Shown: positions 22,641-31,573 of the stretch, one piece after another | How the letters are laid out: every line of letters starts with the position of its first letter | Position numbering within the stretch: position 1 is the first letter of the stretch | Origin: Candidatus Uhrbacteria bacterium | Lineage (GTDB): Bacteria; Patescibacteriota; Patescibacteriia; 2-12-FULL-60-25 | Reading direction: 5' to 3' | Length of the DNA: 58,249 bases | Assembly: GCA_023246415.1 (NCBI GenBank) | Contig: JAHFIK010000002.1 | Span: 1-58,249, forward strand | Made by a program: the position numbers and the translations under genes | Notes under the pieces: model-generated | Databases searched by the model: none | The model's input: only the letters and a program-made list of their open reading frames with translations | What the model was told of the DNA's origin: nothing

Positions 22641-23742
22641 TCACGCGCCATTTGTTCTCCTGACGACGGATTACCCGCCACAGCGTGGTGGGGTCGCTCG
22701 TTATCTCTCAGCACTGGTTGAAGGATCGAGTGGTCAGATGCGCGTGATCGTTCCCGAAGAGCTGCGCGCGACTGGGGATCAGGTTGAACGGAAGCATCTG
22801 TTTTGGTCCGTCTGGCCCCGTTGGTGGCCGATGGTGAGGGTCTGTCGGGAGTTGGGGGCAGATCCTTGTACGCTTGTGGTCAGTCAGATCCTCCCGGTGG
22901 GGACGGCTGCTCGCATTGCGCGGATGTTTGGGGGTGCCCCGTATGTGGTGATTTGCCACGGGATGGACGTTCGTCTTGCGGAGCGGTCATCTTGGAAGCG
23001 TAGCCTTGCGCGATGGATTCTTCGTGGAGCGACGCGCGTGATCGCGAATAGTCATTCGACATCAGATGTCGTGACAAGAATTTCCGGAATTGTTCCTGGA
23101 ATTGTTTATCCTGGCGGGGTTCGGACTGATCTCCCTGACCGTGGCACAGCACGGACACGTCTTGGGGTTGGTTCAGAGGAACATGTGATTTTATCTGTTG
23201 CACGACTGGTTGAACGAAAGGGGATTGACCATCTGATTTCTGCGGTTGGTATGTTGCCGACGGCGGATCAGGTGCGATTGGTCGTGATCGGAGATGGACC
23301 GGAGTTAAAGTTATTGCAATCGGCCGCACAGGGGTCTCCGCATCGCATTGATTTCTTTACCGATGCGTCTGATGCGTGTGCTGCGGAATGGTACGCAGCG
23401 TCGGACGTCTTCTGCCTTCCCGCGCGAGAGTCTTCGACGGATGTGGAGGGGTTTGGCATCGTCTTTATCGAGGCAGCGTCAGCTGGATTACCAGTCATCG
23501 CGGGAAAGACCGGAGGTGTTTCGGAAGCAGTGGTGGATGGCGAGACAGGCTTGCTCATTGACCCGACGGATACGCGTGAACTTGCTCGGACGTTGTTGCG
23601 CGTCCTGGGAGATGCGGATCTTCGGAAACGACTTGGTGATGCCGGACGGATGCGGGCCCTTCGCGATTTTCGATGGGAGACGCGCTGGAGCCAATTGATT
23701 GCCGTCCTTGCGAGTGGGGAAATGCGGATACATCAGAAGTGA
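22621..23742 (+). CDS. Glycosyltransferase, GT4 family
   Basis: A retaining GT-B glycosyltransferase. 'LTTDYPPQRGGVARYL' opens the acceptor domain; 'VILSVARLVERKGIDHLI' and 'EGFGIVFIEAASAGLPVIAG' form the nucleotide-sugar domain with the EX7E motif. It should add a sugar to a lipid-linked glycan at the inner face of the membrane. It overlaps the flippase by 20 nt; ATG 22633 (four residues shorter, overlap of 8 nt) is an equally good start. Donor and acceptor cannot be told. Confidence 0.9.
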   Translation: MNSFMRDHAPFVLLTTDYPPQRGGVARYLSALVEGSSGQMRVIVPEELRATGDQVERKHLFWSVWPRWWPMVRVCRELGADPCTLVVSQILPVGTAARIARMFGGAPYVVICHGMDVRLAERSSWKRSLARWILRGATRVIANSHSTSDVVTRISGIVPGIVYPGGVRTDLPDRGTARTRLGVGSEEHVILSVARLVERKGIDHLISAVGMLPTADQVRLVVIGDGPELKLLQSAAQGSPHRIDFFTDASDACAAEWYAASDVFCLPARESSTDVEGFGIVFIEAASAGLPVIAGKTGGVSEAVVDGETGLLIDPTDTRELARTLLRVLGDADLRKRLGDAGRMRALRDFRWETRWSQLIAVLASGEMRIHQK

Positions 23743-23750
23743 ATGATTAA

Positions 23751-23779
23751 TTGCGTATCATCGTTTGATTGCGTAGGAT
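23751..23779 (+). promoter_or_regulatory. Internal promoter of the glycan locus
   Basis: TTGCGT (23751-23756), 17-nt spacer, TAGGAT (23774-23779); ATG at 23794, so the leader is about 8 nt. Confidence 0.5.
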
Positions 23780-23793
23780 GAGGTTCTGTTCAT

Positions 23794-24528
23794 ATGAATC
23801 GGGTATCAACGACGCGGCCACTCGTGAGCATCATTGTTCCTTCGTGGAATAATGGTCCGGAGTTGATTTTGTGTCTGAAATCACTTGATGAGCAATCCTA
23901 TCGTCCATTTAACGTGATTGTGGTCGACGATGCGTCAACGGATGACACGGCGGCGCAGCTCGCCGTGCTCCATGTTTCGTTTCCACTCACGGTTGTCTCT
24001 CAGGTTGAACGCCGTGGGGCGGCGGCGGCGCGGAATGTGGGCGCGAAAATAGCGACGGGGGAATATCTTTTGTTTGTGGATTCAGACGAGGTGCTTCGTC
24101 CGCATGCAATTGATCGAATGATGATTGAATTGGATCGACATCCAGAAGCCGCATTTACGTATCCGGCTCATCGATTTGGGTGGAAGTTGTTTCGAAGTCG
24201 GCCGTTTGATCTGAATGCGTTGCGGACAGCGCCGTATATTCATACAACGGCATTGATGCGCCGCGCCGCATTTCCAGGCTTTGACGAATCGCTCAAAAAG
24301 TTCCAAGATTGGGACCTCTGGTTGACGATCGCTGAACGCGGTGGAAAAGGGGTCTGGATTTCAGAAGAACTTTTCACGATCAACATGGCAAAATCAACAA
24401 TGAGTCGCTGGATGCCCTCAATCGTTCATCGTTTGCCCTGGCCGATTATGGGGTGGACGCCGAGGGAGCTGTTACGGTATCGGGAGTGGGAAAAGATCAT
24501 AAAAAAGAAACATCGGATCGCAGGATAA
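23794..24528 (+). CDS. Glycosyltransferase, GT2 family
   Basis: 244 residues with the GT-A fold: 'LVSIIVPSWNNGPELILCL', 'VIVVDDASTDDTAAQL' and 'YLLFVDSDEVL', which carries the DxD-type metal site. Later 'KFQDWDLWLTIAERG' gives the ED/DWD catalytic region. It is an inverting transferase expected to build the surface glycan. It lies 3 nt before the fusion gene, so the two are cotranscribed. Confidence 0.88.
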   Translation: MNRVSTTRPLVSIIVPSWNNGPELILCLKSLDEQSYRPFNVIVVDDASTDDTAAQLAVLHVSFPLTVVSQVERRGAAAARNVGAKIATGEYLLFVDSDEVLRPHAIDRMMIELDRHPEAAFTYPAHRFGWKLFRSRPFDLNALRTAPYIHTTALMRRAAFPGFDESLKKFQDWDLWLTIAERGGKGVWISEELFTINMAKSTMSRWMPSIVHRLPWPIMGWTPRELLRYREWEKIIKKKHRIAG

Positions 24529-24531
24529 CGC

Positions 24532-26916
24532 ATGGATCTTCGAATTATTATCGTCACCTACAATAATCGCTCAACCATCGAGCGATTATTGTCGTCGCTA
24601 CCTGCGGCATGCTTAGGGTTGAGTTGGGAGGTGACGGTCGTGGACAATGCGTCGAGCGATGGAACCGTGTCAGGGGTGGAGCAGCGCGTGTGGGGGATGA
24701 GCGGATTGCGATTGATTCAGAATACTGAGAATCGAGGGTTTGCCGCGGCATGCAATCAGGGCCTCGCTGGTTCGGAGGCACGGTATGATCTCTTATTGAA
24801 TCCAGACACCGTCTGTCCATCTCAATCGCTCACGTCGCTTGTCCATGCGGCAGATGCGCATCCGCGCGCAGGGATCATTGGTCCAAAATTACTGAATGAA
24901 GATGGAAGCGTTCAGACGAGTATCCGACGTTTTCCTCAATTTTGGGATCAGGTTGGGATTCTCTTAAAACTTCATAATTTCTTTCCCGGTCTGCCAGGAT
25001 TCAAGCGCTATTTCGCGTCCGATCTCTCGTTGGATCAGGAGGCGGTTGTTGATCAGGTGATGGGTGCCTGTTTCTTAATTCGACGTGAGCTTATTGCGCA
25101 GATTGGCGGCTTGGATGAACGTTACTTTGCATGGTACGAGGAGGTTGATTACTGCGTAACGGCAAAACGGGCTGGATGGGACGTTGTGTATATTCCATCA
25201 GTCAGCGTGATTCATGGCGGCGGACATTCGTTCGCTCAAGTGTTCGCCGTCAAGAAACAGAAAATTCTTAACGCGAGCCTCTCCGCATATGCGAAAAAAT
25301 GGTGGGGGACTGCACCATGGATCGTAATACGATGTCTGAGCCCGATTTCACTTGCACTCGCCTGGCTCGCAGAACGTTTGGGATTCGCTGGAGCCGGAAG
25401 CCGCCGCGTCCTTCATCGTGAGACGTCTCCGGGGGCGACTGATGTCGAAGATCAGAAACGACGGACGACGGACGACGGACGACGGACGATCCTACTTTGG
25501 CTTCTCGCTATTCTTGCGATGGAAGCGATTTCAGCTGCAACCATTTTCCATAACAGTGCGAATTCAATCGCCACAATCCTTCTGACGGGGGTCGTTGCGT
25601 TGATCAGTTTCAAGCGTCCGACCATGGGGTTGGCGATGCTGGCATTGGAACTCGTGATTGGATCCATGGGGTCCTTGTTACAGGTCGGAGGATGGCCCGG
25701 TCTTTCGATTCGGATCTGTCTCTTTGCGGCATTTTTTATCGGATGGGGCGGAAATCTCCTTGCGACGAAACGTCTCACGGCGCTGACGAGATTGATTCGT
25801 CCGCGATCTGAATGGATGTTTGTTGCGATCATGGTGGCCTATGGGTGTATTCGCGGTTTTCTGTTAAAGAATGTTTTTCTCATTGCAGACGTCAATGCGT
25901 GGGTTTTTCTTGCGCTCTTGCTTCCGGTGCTTGATTTGGCGGAACGCGATGGGCTGCGACTCCGATCTGATGTGCTTCCGGCCATCATCGCGGGGATCTG
26001 CTGGCTCGGGATTGAGACGTTGGGTTTGGAATATCTCTTTAGTCATGGGTTTGCCGGGATCGCTTCGAATGCGTATCTTTGGGTTCGACGAACAGGGGTC
26101 GGAGAGGTCACGTTGGTGACCGTGAACGCGTTCAGAATATTCTTGCAGTCGCATATCTACGCGATGGTTGGGCTGCTTGGAATGGCCGGTTGGCTGCTCG
26201 CATCAAAGTCGTCGCGACGTTTGAACGATTTCTTTTTGATCCTCTGTCTCACGTCGCTAGGGATCTCTCTTTCCCGGAGCATCTGGATTGGGACGTTCGT
26301 TGGGATGGTGGCGCTGTGTGTGATGCTAAGGAAGTCGTTCTCGGTCGCATTTGCAGCGCGATTCATCGCTGATGGGATCGTGGCGCTTGCATTGATATTT
26401 GTCGTCATCGCGTTCCCGATCCCGCACGTTGATTACGCCTCTCTGAAGGATCTCTTTGGTTCACGCGTTTCAACGAGTGATGCAGCGGCACAGAGTCGAT
26501 GGAGCCTGTTTCCCGTGGTGGCCGCGAAGATTAGACAAGCGCCGCTTCTCGGTCATGGGTTTGGCGCGACGATTACATATGCGTCAAAAGATCCTCGCAT
26601 TGTTGCCCAAGGAAAAGGGGGCATGATCACAGAGTATGCCTTTGAGTGGGGTTGGCTTGAGCATTGGGTCAAGATGGGTGTCTTCGGGGTTCTCGCCATG
26701 GGATACCTTCTTTGGAGGCTGATCCGACGGTTGCTTGCATCTTCGGAGCCAGATTGGATTCGATTCGCTGGGGTTTCGATTGTGTTGGGACTTGCAGTGA
26801 CGCATTTCTTGACTCCGTATTTGAACCATCCGCTCGGTTTCGGTATTTTGTTGATCATTGAGGGGGTGATTTCAACGTCCTCGCGACGCGATACGACGGT
26901 GCGGCTCCAGGCCTAG
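24532..26916 (+). CDS. Fusion: GT2 (rhamnosyltransferase-like) plus Wzy/O-antigen-ligase-like membrane domain
   Basis: A 794-residue two-part protein. Residues 1 to about 300 are a GT2 domain of the rhamnosyltransferase type ('IIIVTYNNRSTIERLL', 'LLLNPDTVCPS', 'YFAWYEEVDYCVTAKRAGW'). Residues about 322-790 carry ten or more membrane helices with the layout of Wzy polymerases/O-antigen ligases, including a periplasmic loop with 'SRWSLFPVVAAKIRQAPLLGHGFG'. The joint, residues 309-319, is encoded by a 7-bp tandem repeat (25458-25489). Because 7 is not a multiple of 3, gain or loss of one unit would break the fusion. A possible restart ATG lies at 25519. The parts could be ancestral separate genes joined through a spacer. 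Confidence 0.85.
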   Translation: MDLRIIIVTYNNRSTIERLLSSLPAACLGLSWEVTVVDNASSDGTVSGVEQRVWGMSGLRLIQNTENRGFAAACNQGLAGSEARYDLLLNPDTVCPSQSLTSLVHAADAHPRAGIIGPKLLNEDGSVQTSIRRFPQFWDQVGILLKLHNFFPGLPGFKRYFASDLSLDQEAVVDQVMGACFLIRRELIAQIGGLDERYFAWYEEVDYCVTAKRAGWDVVYIPSVSVIHGGGHSFAQVFAVKKQKILNASLSAYAKKWWGTAPWIVIRCLSPISLALAWLAERLGFAGAGSRRVLHRETSPGATDVEDQKRRTTDDGRRTILLWLLAILAMEAISAATIFHNSANSIATILLTGVVALISFKRPTMGLAMLALELVIGSMGSLLQVGGWPGLSIRICLFAAFFIGWGGNLLATKRLTALTRLIRPRSEWMFVAIMVAYGCIRGFLLKNVFLIADVNAWVFLALLLPVLDLAERDGLRLRSDVLPAIIAGICWLGIETLGLEYLFSHGFAGIASNAYLWVRRTGVGEVTLVTVNAFRIFLQSHIYAMVGLLGMAGWLLASKSSRRLNDFFLILCLTSLGISLSRSIWIGTFVGMVALCVMLRKSFSVAFAARFIADGIVALALIFVVIAFPIPHVDYASLKDLFGSRVSTSDAAAQSRWSLFPVVAAKIRQAPLLGHGFGATITYASKDPRIVAQGKGGMITEYAFEWGWLEHWVKMGVFGVLAMGYLLWRLIRRLLASSEPDWIRFAGVSIVLGLAVTHFLTPYLNHPLGFGILLIIEGVISTSSRRDTTVRLQA
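25458..25489 (+). repeat. Heptamer tandem repeat ACGACGG x4.6 inside the fusion ORF
   Basis: Four full 7-nt copies plus ACGA. The array translates as RRTTDDGRRT in the present frame, between the glycosyltransferase part and the first helix of the polymerase part. Confidence 0.9.
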
Positions 26917-26923
26917 GGTTGGG

Positions 26924-26952
26924 TTGTCTCAATCCTCGGATCGTGATACACC
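26924..26952 (+). promoter_or_regulatory. Promoter of the helical-protein gene at 26991
   Basis: TTGTCT (26924-26929), 17-nt spacer, TACACC (26947-26952). The start site expected near 26959 lies inside the left arm of the next terminator, so this promoter's own RNA could not form the full hairpin. Confidence 0.5.
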
Positions 26953-26954
26953 TC

Positions 26955-26977
26955 ACGCGCCATTTTGGCGCGTTTTT
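26955..26977 (+). terminator. Intrinsic terminator of the glycan operon
   Basis: ACGCGCCA (26955-26962), 3-nt loop, TGGCGCGT (26966-26973), then TTTTT (26973-26977). The ribosome binding site of the next gene begins at the very next base. Confidence 0.75.
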
Positions 26978-26983
26978 AGGAGG
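26978..26983 (+). promoter_or_regulatory. Canonical Shine-Dalgarno AGGAGG
   Basis: AGGAGG, 7 nt ahead of ATG 26991. A full Shine-Dalgarno is uncommon in this window and fixes the start at 26991 rather than the longer open frame upstream. Confidence 0.85.
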
Positions 26984-26990
26984 TATTTAC

Positions 26991-28301
26991 ATGGATGCAT
27001 CGGCAACGGACATTCAAGAACGTTGGACAACTTTTCTTCTCACGGGGCCGCGCTTTTCCGATATCCTCGGACTTTACGGCGATGCACCTGAGATTCGCGG
27101 CATGATCACGGAATATCTTCGGCTTGCAATCCGGAGTGCGACCCCAGAAGAGCATTGGCAGATTTCTCGTATTGATATTTTGAATGCGCTTGCGTACATC
27201 GAGGATGCCGAGATTCTTGCCTATTTCAACCGGATGCTGCCGCGGATCACGATCGATCGATCGGTGTGTCTTCAGCTCTGTCAGATGTTGACGATGACGA
27301 CGTCTGAGGATGTTGTTCTTCAGGCGGTGTCTCGTCTTGATGAGCAGATCGGTGTTGCGGACGGATTTCTGATTGAAGATATTCCGCTCACGTGTGCGGT
27401 TCGATCCGTTTCCGACATGGACAAGTTGGCAACCTTGGTGCCGTTCTTTGAAGAGCGATTAGCGTTGGCATTTGAAACGATTGAGGTCATTGAACACCTC
27501 GTCATGACGGGACGTCTTGAATCAGCGCGCGAGTGGGGCGCGGAATGCCTACGTGGTCTCCATGAGTTGCTTTTGTCACATCGAGCGGAATTCAGGGCGC
27601 AGTATGGAACGCCGGATGCGACGATTCAGGCGCGGCTAGAGCTGGCGCTCTTAAATGCGCTTGGAACTGCTCCGCCAGGATCGTTGGTCGAATCAGCTAT
27701 CCGGACGTATCTCTTCGGTGAGCCAACGGATTCGCATCCGTTGGCCGAGTTGCCCGCAGAATTCCTTCCACCGACCCTATTCTACTTCGCGATTCTTCAG
27801 ACGGGGACTGAGGATGCGGTCGGGCTCTACTACGAGTCGCTTGCAGACGGATATCTCCTTCGGCGGGAAAAGATGATGTCGATGGCGATTTTGGCGAGAA
27901 ATCAGACGCTCGCGTTGCTCGCGCTTCAGATGCTGCTCGAGTCGTCAGTACTTGAGGCGAATGAGTATCGGGCCGCGTTGTATTACATCGCCAAACATGC
28001 GCATTTTGACGTGGTTCGAGCGCATGCGACGCATTATCTTGCGGGATGTTCGATGTTTTCAGATGCGCAGCTACTATTCTTGGCTGAGCATGCGAAAGAG
28101 GTCGAGCGGATCGAAGAGATTCGCTCATTACTGAATCAGCGTCCATCCATCGCCGCTCGGAATTTGCTGATCGAGCTTGGCCGAGATCTCCCAGCAGACG
28201 ATCTCTGCTCGATCGAGCAGATCATGGATGTTGAGGCGGACTGGAAGAAACGTTCTGCCGAGGGATTTGTTCCGCTCAAATTCGTTTGGCCGGATCAGTA
28301 A
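26991..28301 (+). CDS. Unrecognised all-helical repeat-like protein
   Basis: 436 residues, no signal peptide and no membrane helix. Nearly the whole length reads as amphipathic helices with short turns ('ALAYIEDAEILAYFNRMLPRI', 'ALYYIAKHAHFDVVRAHATHY'), which suggests a HEAT- or TPR-like helical solenoid, typically a protein-binding scaffold. I recognise no family. It has its own promoter, a full Shine-Dalgarno and its own terminator, so it is a single-gene unit, and a strong ribosome site suggests good expression. Confidence 0.75.
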   Translation: MDASATDIQERWTTFLLTGPRFSDILGLYGDAPEIRGMITEYLRLAIRSATPEEHWQISRIDILNALAYIEDAEILAYFNRMLPRITIDRSVCLQLCQMLTMTTSEDVVLQAVSRLDEQIGVADGFLIEDIPLTCAVRSVSDMDKLATLVPFFEERLALAFETIEVIEHLVMTGRLESAREWGAECLRGLHELLLSHRAEFRAQYGTPDATIQARLELALLNALGTAPPGSLVESAIRTYLFGEPTDSHPLAELPAEFLPPTLFYFAILQTGTEDAVGLYYESLADGYLLRREKMMSMAILARNQTLALLALQMLLESSVLEANEYRAALYYIAKHAHFDVVRAHATHYLAGCSMFSDAQLLFLAEHAKEVERIEEIRSLLNQRPSIAARNLLIELGRDLPADDLCSIEQIMDVEADWKKRSAEGFVPLKFVWPDQ

Positions 28302-28322
28302 CGTTCTCTCAGAGAAAAACTC

Positions 28323-28364
28323 ATCGGGACGTACCGCGTGGTACGTCCCGATCGTTGTTTTTTT
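28323..28364. terminator. Terminator between convergent genes
   Basis: ATCGGGACGTACC (28323-28335) pairs perfectly with 28340-28352 around GCGT; a T-run follows at 28358-28364. It ends the helical-protein gene and faces fmt on the other strand. Confidence 0.85.
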
Positions 28365-28380
28365 GAAATGTGTGGCGCGG

Positions 28381-29334
28381 TTATTCGAGGGTTGCGTTCT
28401 CCCACTCGCGATAGCCTTTTAGAAATTCTTGTCCATCCATCGGTGCTCGTCCCTCAAGCTGAAGTTTTGTGATTTCGAGCGCGGCTTCATGGCCGTCACA
28501 GGCCACGCATGGGCGATTTTCGCCCAAGACAAACGCTTTTCCGGGCGTGAAGAGCGGATCGCTCATCACGACGCGCGCTTCAATGATCTTGAGGCGTTTT
28601 CCATCGAGCGTGGTCCAGGTTCCGGGCCACGGGTGATAGGCACGAACAAGACGAGCGAGTGTTTCTGCGTCTGCCGTCCAATCTAATTTTCCGGCATCTC
28701 TCGTGAGCGTCCGACAGACGGTAACACGGGATTCGTCTTGCGGAACGGGTGCGAGGCGTCCTTCTGTATATTCAAACAGCGTTTCAGGAAGCGAGATGGC
28801 ACCGAGCATGGCGAGCCGATCGTGAAGTGTTTCAAGCGTATCGTCTGGCATGATCTGCGTTTCAGATGTTGCAAGGATCGGTCCAGCATCCATCGCGAGA
28901 ACGGTTTTCATGATGGTGACGCCAGTGACGCGATCTCCGGCGGCGATCGCAGCGTGGATTGGTGCGGCGCCACGCCAGCGGGGGAGAAGTGACCCGTGGA
29001 CGTTGATGAGGCCGTGTTTTGGGAGATCGAGCAGCCACTGTGGAAAGATTTTTCCATACGCGGCACTCACAAAGAGATCGCAAAATCGTCCGTGGGATTC
29101 AATCCAGGATTTGAATTCGGGGTCGGTCAGTTTTTCGGGCTGGAGAATCGTTTTAATCCCGAGCTTCTGCGCTGCGATTTTCACAGCTGACGGGGTGAGA
29201 ATCGCGTGACGACCAACGGGTTTATCCGGCTGCGTGATGACGCCAAGGACCGTAAAACGTTCATCGTTCACGATTGCTTTAAGCGACGGAACCGCAAAGT
29301 CTGGTGTTCCGAAGAAGAGGATGGAGTATGGCAT
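28381..29334 (-). CDS. fmt: Methionyl-tRNA formyltransferase
   Basis: Transfers a formyl group from 10-formyl-tetrahydrofolate to initiator Met-tRNA. The catalytic residues N111, H113 and D149 are present in 'INVHGSLLPRWRGAAP' and 'AMDAGPIL'. At 317 residues it is a full-length enzyme with the C-terminal tRNA-binding domain ('GKAFVLGENRPCVAC'). It lies 9 nt after def, the classic pair that adds and removes the formyl group, and is the last gene of a five-gene minus-strand operon. Confidence 0.95.
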   Translation of the reverse strand: MPYSILFFGTPDFAVPSLKAIVNDERFTVLGVITQPDKPVGRHAILTPSAVKIAAQKLGIKTILQPEKLTDPEFKSWIESHGRFCDLFVSAAYGKIFPQWLLDLPKHGLINVHGSLLPRWRGAAPIHAAIAAGDRVTGVTIMKTVLAMDAGPILATSETQIMPDDTLETLHDRLAMLGAISLPETLFEYTEGRLAPVPQDESRVTVCRTLTRDAGKLDWTADAETLARLVRAYHPWPGTWTTLDGKRLKIIEARVVMSDPLFTPGKAFVLGENRPCVACDGHEAALEITKLQLEGRAPMDGQEFLKGYREWENATLE

Positions 29335-29343
29335 GCGCGGGCC

Positions 29344-29805
29344 CTATGGGCTGGTTTTCCGCTTCATCTTATCGATAAAGAGGATCCCGTTCAAATGGTC
29401 GATTTCGTGCTGGTAGATGGTGCCTTGGTAGCCGGAGGCATCGAACTCAACGCGACGCCCATGACGGTCGATCGCGCGGACGCGGACCTTCTTTGCGCGG
29501 TCAACGATTCCGTAGACGCCAGGAACGCTCAGGCACCCTTCGTCGCTCTCAATTGTGGCAACAGACGCTTTGATAATTTCCGGATTCGCGTAGATGCCGA
29601 TGCGATGTTTTTCTTGAACCGCGATGATTCGCTTCAGAATACCGATCTGATTCGCGGCTAACCCCACACCATCGTGCGCGATCATGAACGCCGCATATTC
29701 GTCCGCGAACTGCTGGAATTCCGGCGTTGTGATTTCTGCGACATCAACGAGCTCCGTCGGTTTCCGGAGCGTTGGGTCTGGATTCGTGAGGATCTTCCAA
29801 GACAT
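29344..29805 (-). CDS. def: Peptide deformylase
   Basis: A metalloprotease that removes the N-formyl group from new proteins. Motif 1 GVGLAANQ (46-53), motif 2 EGCLS (89-93, metal ligand C91) and motif 3 HEIDH (133-137, metal ligands and catalytic Glu) are all intact. It has 153 residues, a normal length. It sits 17 nt after the priA-like gene and just ahead of fmt. Confidence 0.96.
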   Translation of the reverse strand: MSWKILTNPDPTLRKPTELVDVAEITTPEFQQFADEYAAFMIAHDGVGLAANQIGILKRIIAVQEKHRIGIYANPEIIKASVATIESDEGCLSVPGVYGIVDRAKKVRVRAIDRHGRRVEFDASGYQGTIYQHEIDHLNGILFIDKMKRKTSP

Positions 29806-29822
29806 ACAGTTGATTTGACAGT

Positions 29823-31559
29823 CTACTCGAAAAAGGCGATTGGGTCAAGGTCAATGAGCGCATCAGAGGCGACGGCAGGCGTAAGGGCGCTTAAAAAGGC
29901 GGATTCTGGTAGTTCCTGCGGAGCGATGACGTGTGCGATCCAGCGGGCCTCGCGCGTGCCACGGTGCTCAACCGGATAGAGTCCTTGAATCGTGACGTTC
30001 CCAATTCGCGAGGCGTCGTCCAGCATCCGTTCAAAGATCGTTCGAATGGCAGGTTCATTTCCACGAAAGATGATTTTTGCGAGCCGATAGGCAGGTGGAA
30101 GTTTGAACGTCATGCGTTCAGCGAATTCATGGGAGAACGCATCGCGCAATCCGTCCGATGTTAGCCAGGTTTTTGCCTCGTTCAGCAGGATGTAGTTCGC
30201 CTGGATGCATAATGTCGATGACGACGCGTTCGCTCGATCTGCGAGCCGACGCATGGCGATGATGAGCCGTTCTTTTTTTCGAAGGTCTTCGCAAGCGCCA
30301 GACAAGAGTGAGAGATCAGTGCAGACGATGAGCGAATGGGAAGGGGTTACATCCGATGCATTCCATTCGCCAATGGAGACGATACGGATGTCTGGCGAAG
30401 CGATTGTGGCGCGAAGGTCTTTTTCCAATCGCTCTCGTCCGGGCCTGGATCCGGAAAGATTTGAGGAGCCGCACGTCGCACAGATGGTGATGGCGGGCGT
30501 TTTTTTGTGGCAGCGTGAACAGATGGTTGTCCCGCCTTCAACGCGCAAACCAGCGCCGCAAGACGCACACTGTGGCTCCCATGAGCAGTCAGCGCACCGA
30601 AGACGTGCACGATCTCCGTGAATCGGATGAATGATGGTGACAGGCTGGCCTGCAGCGACGGCCTCTTCAATGGCGAGGAGCGTTCGATGTTGGAGTCCGG
30701 CGACCGGTGACCAGTCTCGTGAATGGAGATCGACGGCGATGAGGTGCGGGGTGAGTGTTGGTATCTGTGTCGGAATATCTGCGGCGAGACGTGGTGTCAC
30801 TCCAATTTGGATGAATGAACGCTTCAATGTGTTCGCTTGCTGTGTAATCCAGCGTGCATCGAATCGGGGAGAGAGTTCATCTTGTTTATGATCATCATTT
30901 TCAGGTTCATCAAGAATGACGACATCTGCTTCTGCGGACAGCCAGGCACCGATTCGTGTCGCAACAAGACATTTTGTCGAGCCTCTCACAAATGAGCTCC
31001 AGGACGAGAAGCGGGCACCCATGGGCATTGAACTCGTCAGGAGCCGTGCGTTCAACCGAGAGGCGATGCGCTCTGCGCGTGCGGCCCACGGGGCGAGAAT
31101 GAGGACCTTTGATCCGTCTTTAATAAATGCATTCGCGGTCGATAGGATCCCTTCAGGACACTCGAGGTGGTTTTCGAGGTAGCGATCTTCGCGGATGGGG
31201 GGCGTTGGAGCGTGGCTTGGGACGAGCGTGGCCGCGCCTGGAAATTTTGGACAGGTTCCGAGCCAGGCATGCAAGATCGTGGCTTCAGAAGTGAATGCAT
31301 GAATTGCGAGTCGTTCCAATAATGTGACGGAGTCATGCGTGAGGTGGAGATCCGCATACGGACCGAGTAATGGCTTAATCGCAAATTTTGGATCCGTTGG
31401 ATTTGGCTGGAGGTCTTTGACGACGCCGATGATCTGAGAGGCACGAAATGGAATGCGTACGAGATCGCCGCGGGACACGGTCATCCCATCCGGGATGAGG
31501 TAATCAAAAACAGAAACGCGTCGTGGCGTCCGAATGGCCGGAATAATGCGAGCGATCAT
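29823..31559 (-). CDS. priA: PriA-like protein without ATPase motifs
   Basis: PriA normally recognises stalled forks and reloads the replicative helicase. This 578-residue version (E. coli: 732) keeps the N-terminal 3'-DNA-binding domain ('VSVFDYLIP'), all eight zinc-ligand cysteines (322, 325, 331, 334, 347, 350, 360, 363) and the C-terminal domain ending 'DLDPIAFFE'. The Walker A loop (GxTGSGKT) is missing: the chain goes straight from 'LECPEGILSTANAFIKDGS' to 'KVLILAP'. The DEEH box reads DEPE (217-220), and no helicase motif VI (QxxGRAGR) is found. The order priA-def-fmt is a common bacterial one, which supports orthology. It is probably a structural loader without helicase activity. Confidence 0.88.
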   Translation of the reverse strand: MIARIIPAIRTPRRVSVFDYLIPDGMTVSRGDLVRIPFRASQIIGVVKDLQPNPTDPKFAIKPLLGPYADLHLTHDSVTLLERLAIHAFTSEATILHAWLGTCPKFPGAATLVPSHAPTPPIREDRYLENHLECPEGILSTANAFIKDGSKVLILAPWAARAERIASRLNARLLTSSMPMGARFSSWSSFVRGSTKCLVATRIGAWLSAEADVVILDEPENDDHKQDELSPRFDARWITQQANTLKRSFIQIGVTPRLAADIPTQIPTLTPHLIAVDLHSRDWSPVAGLQHRTLLAIEEAVAAGQPVTIIHPIHGDRARLRCADCSWEPQCASCGAGLRVEGGTTICSRCHKKTPAITICATCGSSNLSGSRPGRERLEKDLRATIASPDIRIVSIGEWNASDVTPSHSLIVCTDLSLLSGACEDLRKKERLIIAMRRLADRANASSSTLCIQANYILLNEAKTWLTSDGLRDAFSHEFAERMTFKLPPAYRLAKIIFRGNEPAIRTIFERMLDDASRIGNVTIQGLYPVEHRGTREARWIAHVIAPQELPESAFLSALTPAVASDALIDLDPIAFFE

Positions 31560-31573
31560 GGGTTCGGATCTCC

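Noticed and set aside
21165..26916. The glycan locus as a recently acquired island
   Set aside because: Base composition, GATC richness and promoter style look the same as in neighbouring housekeeping genes, and no mobile element or tRNA edge is present.
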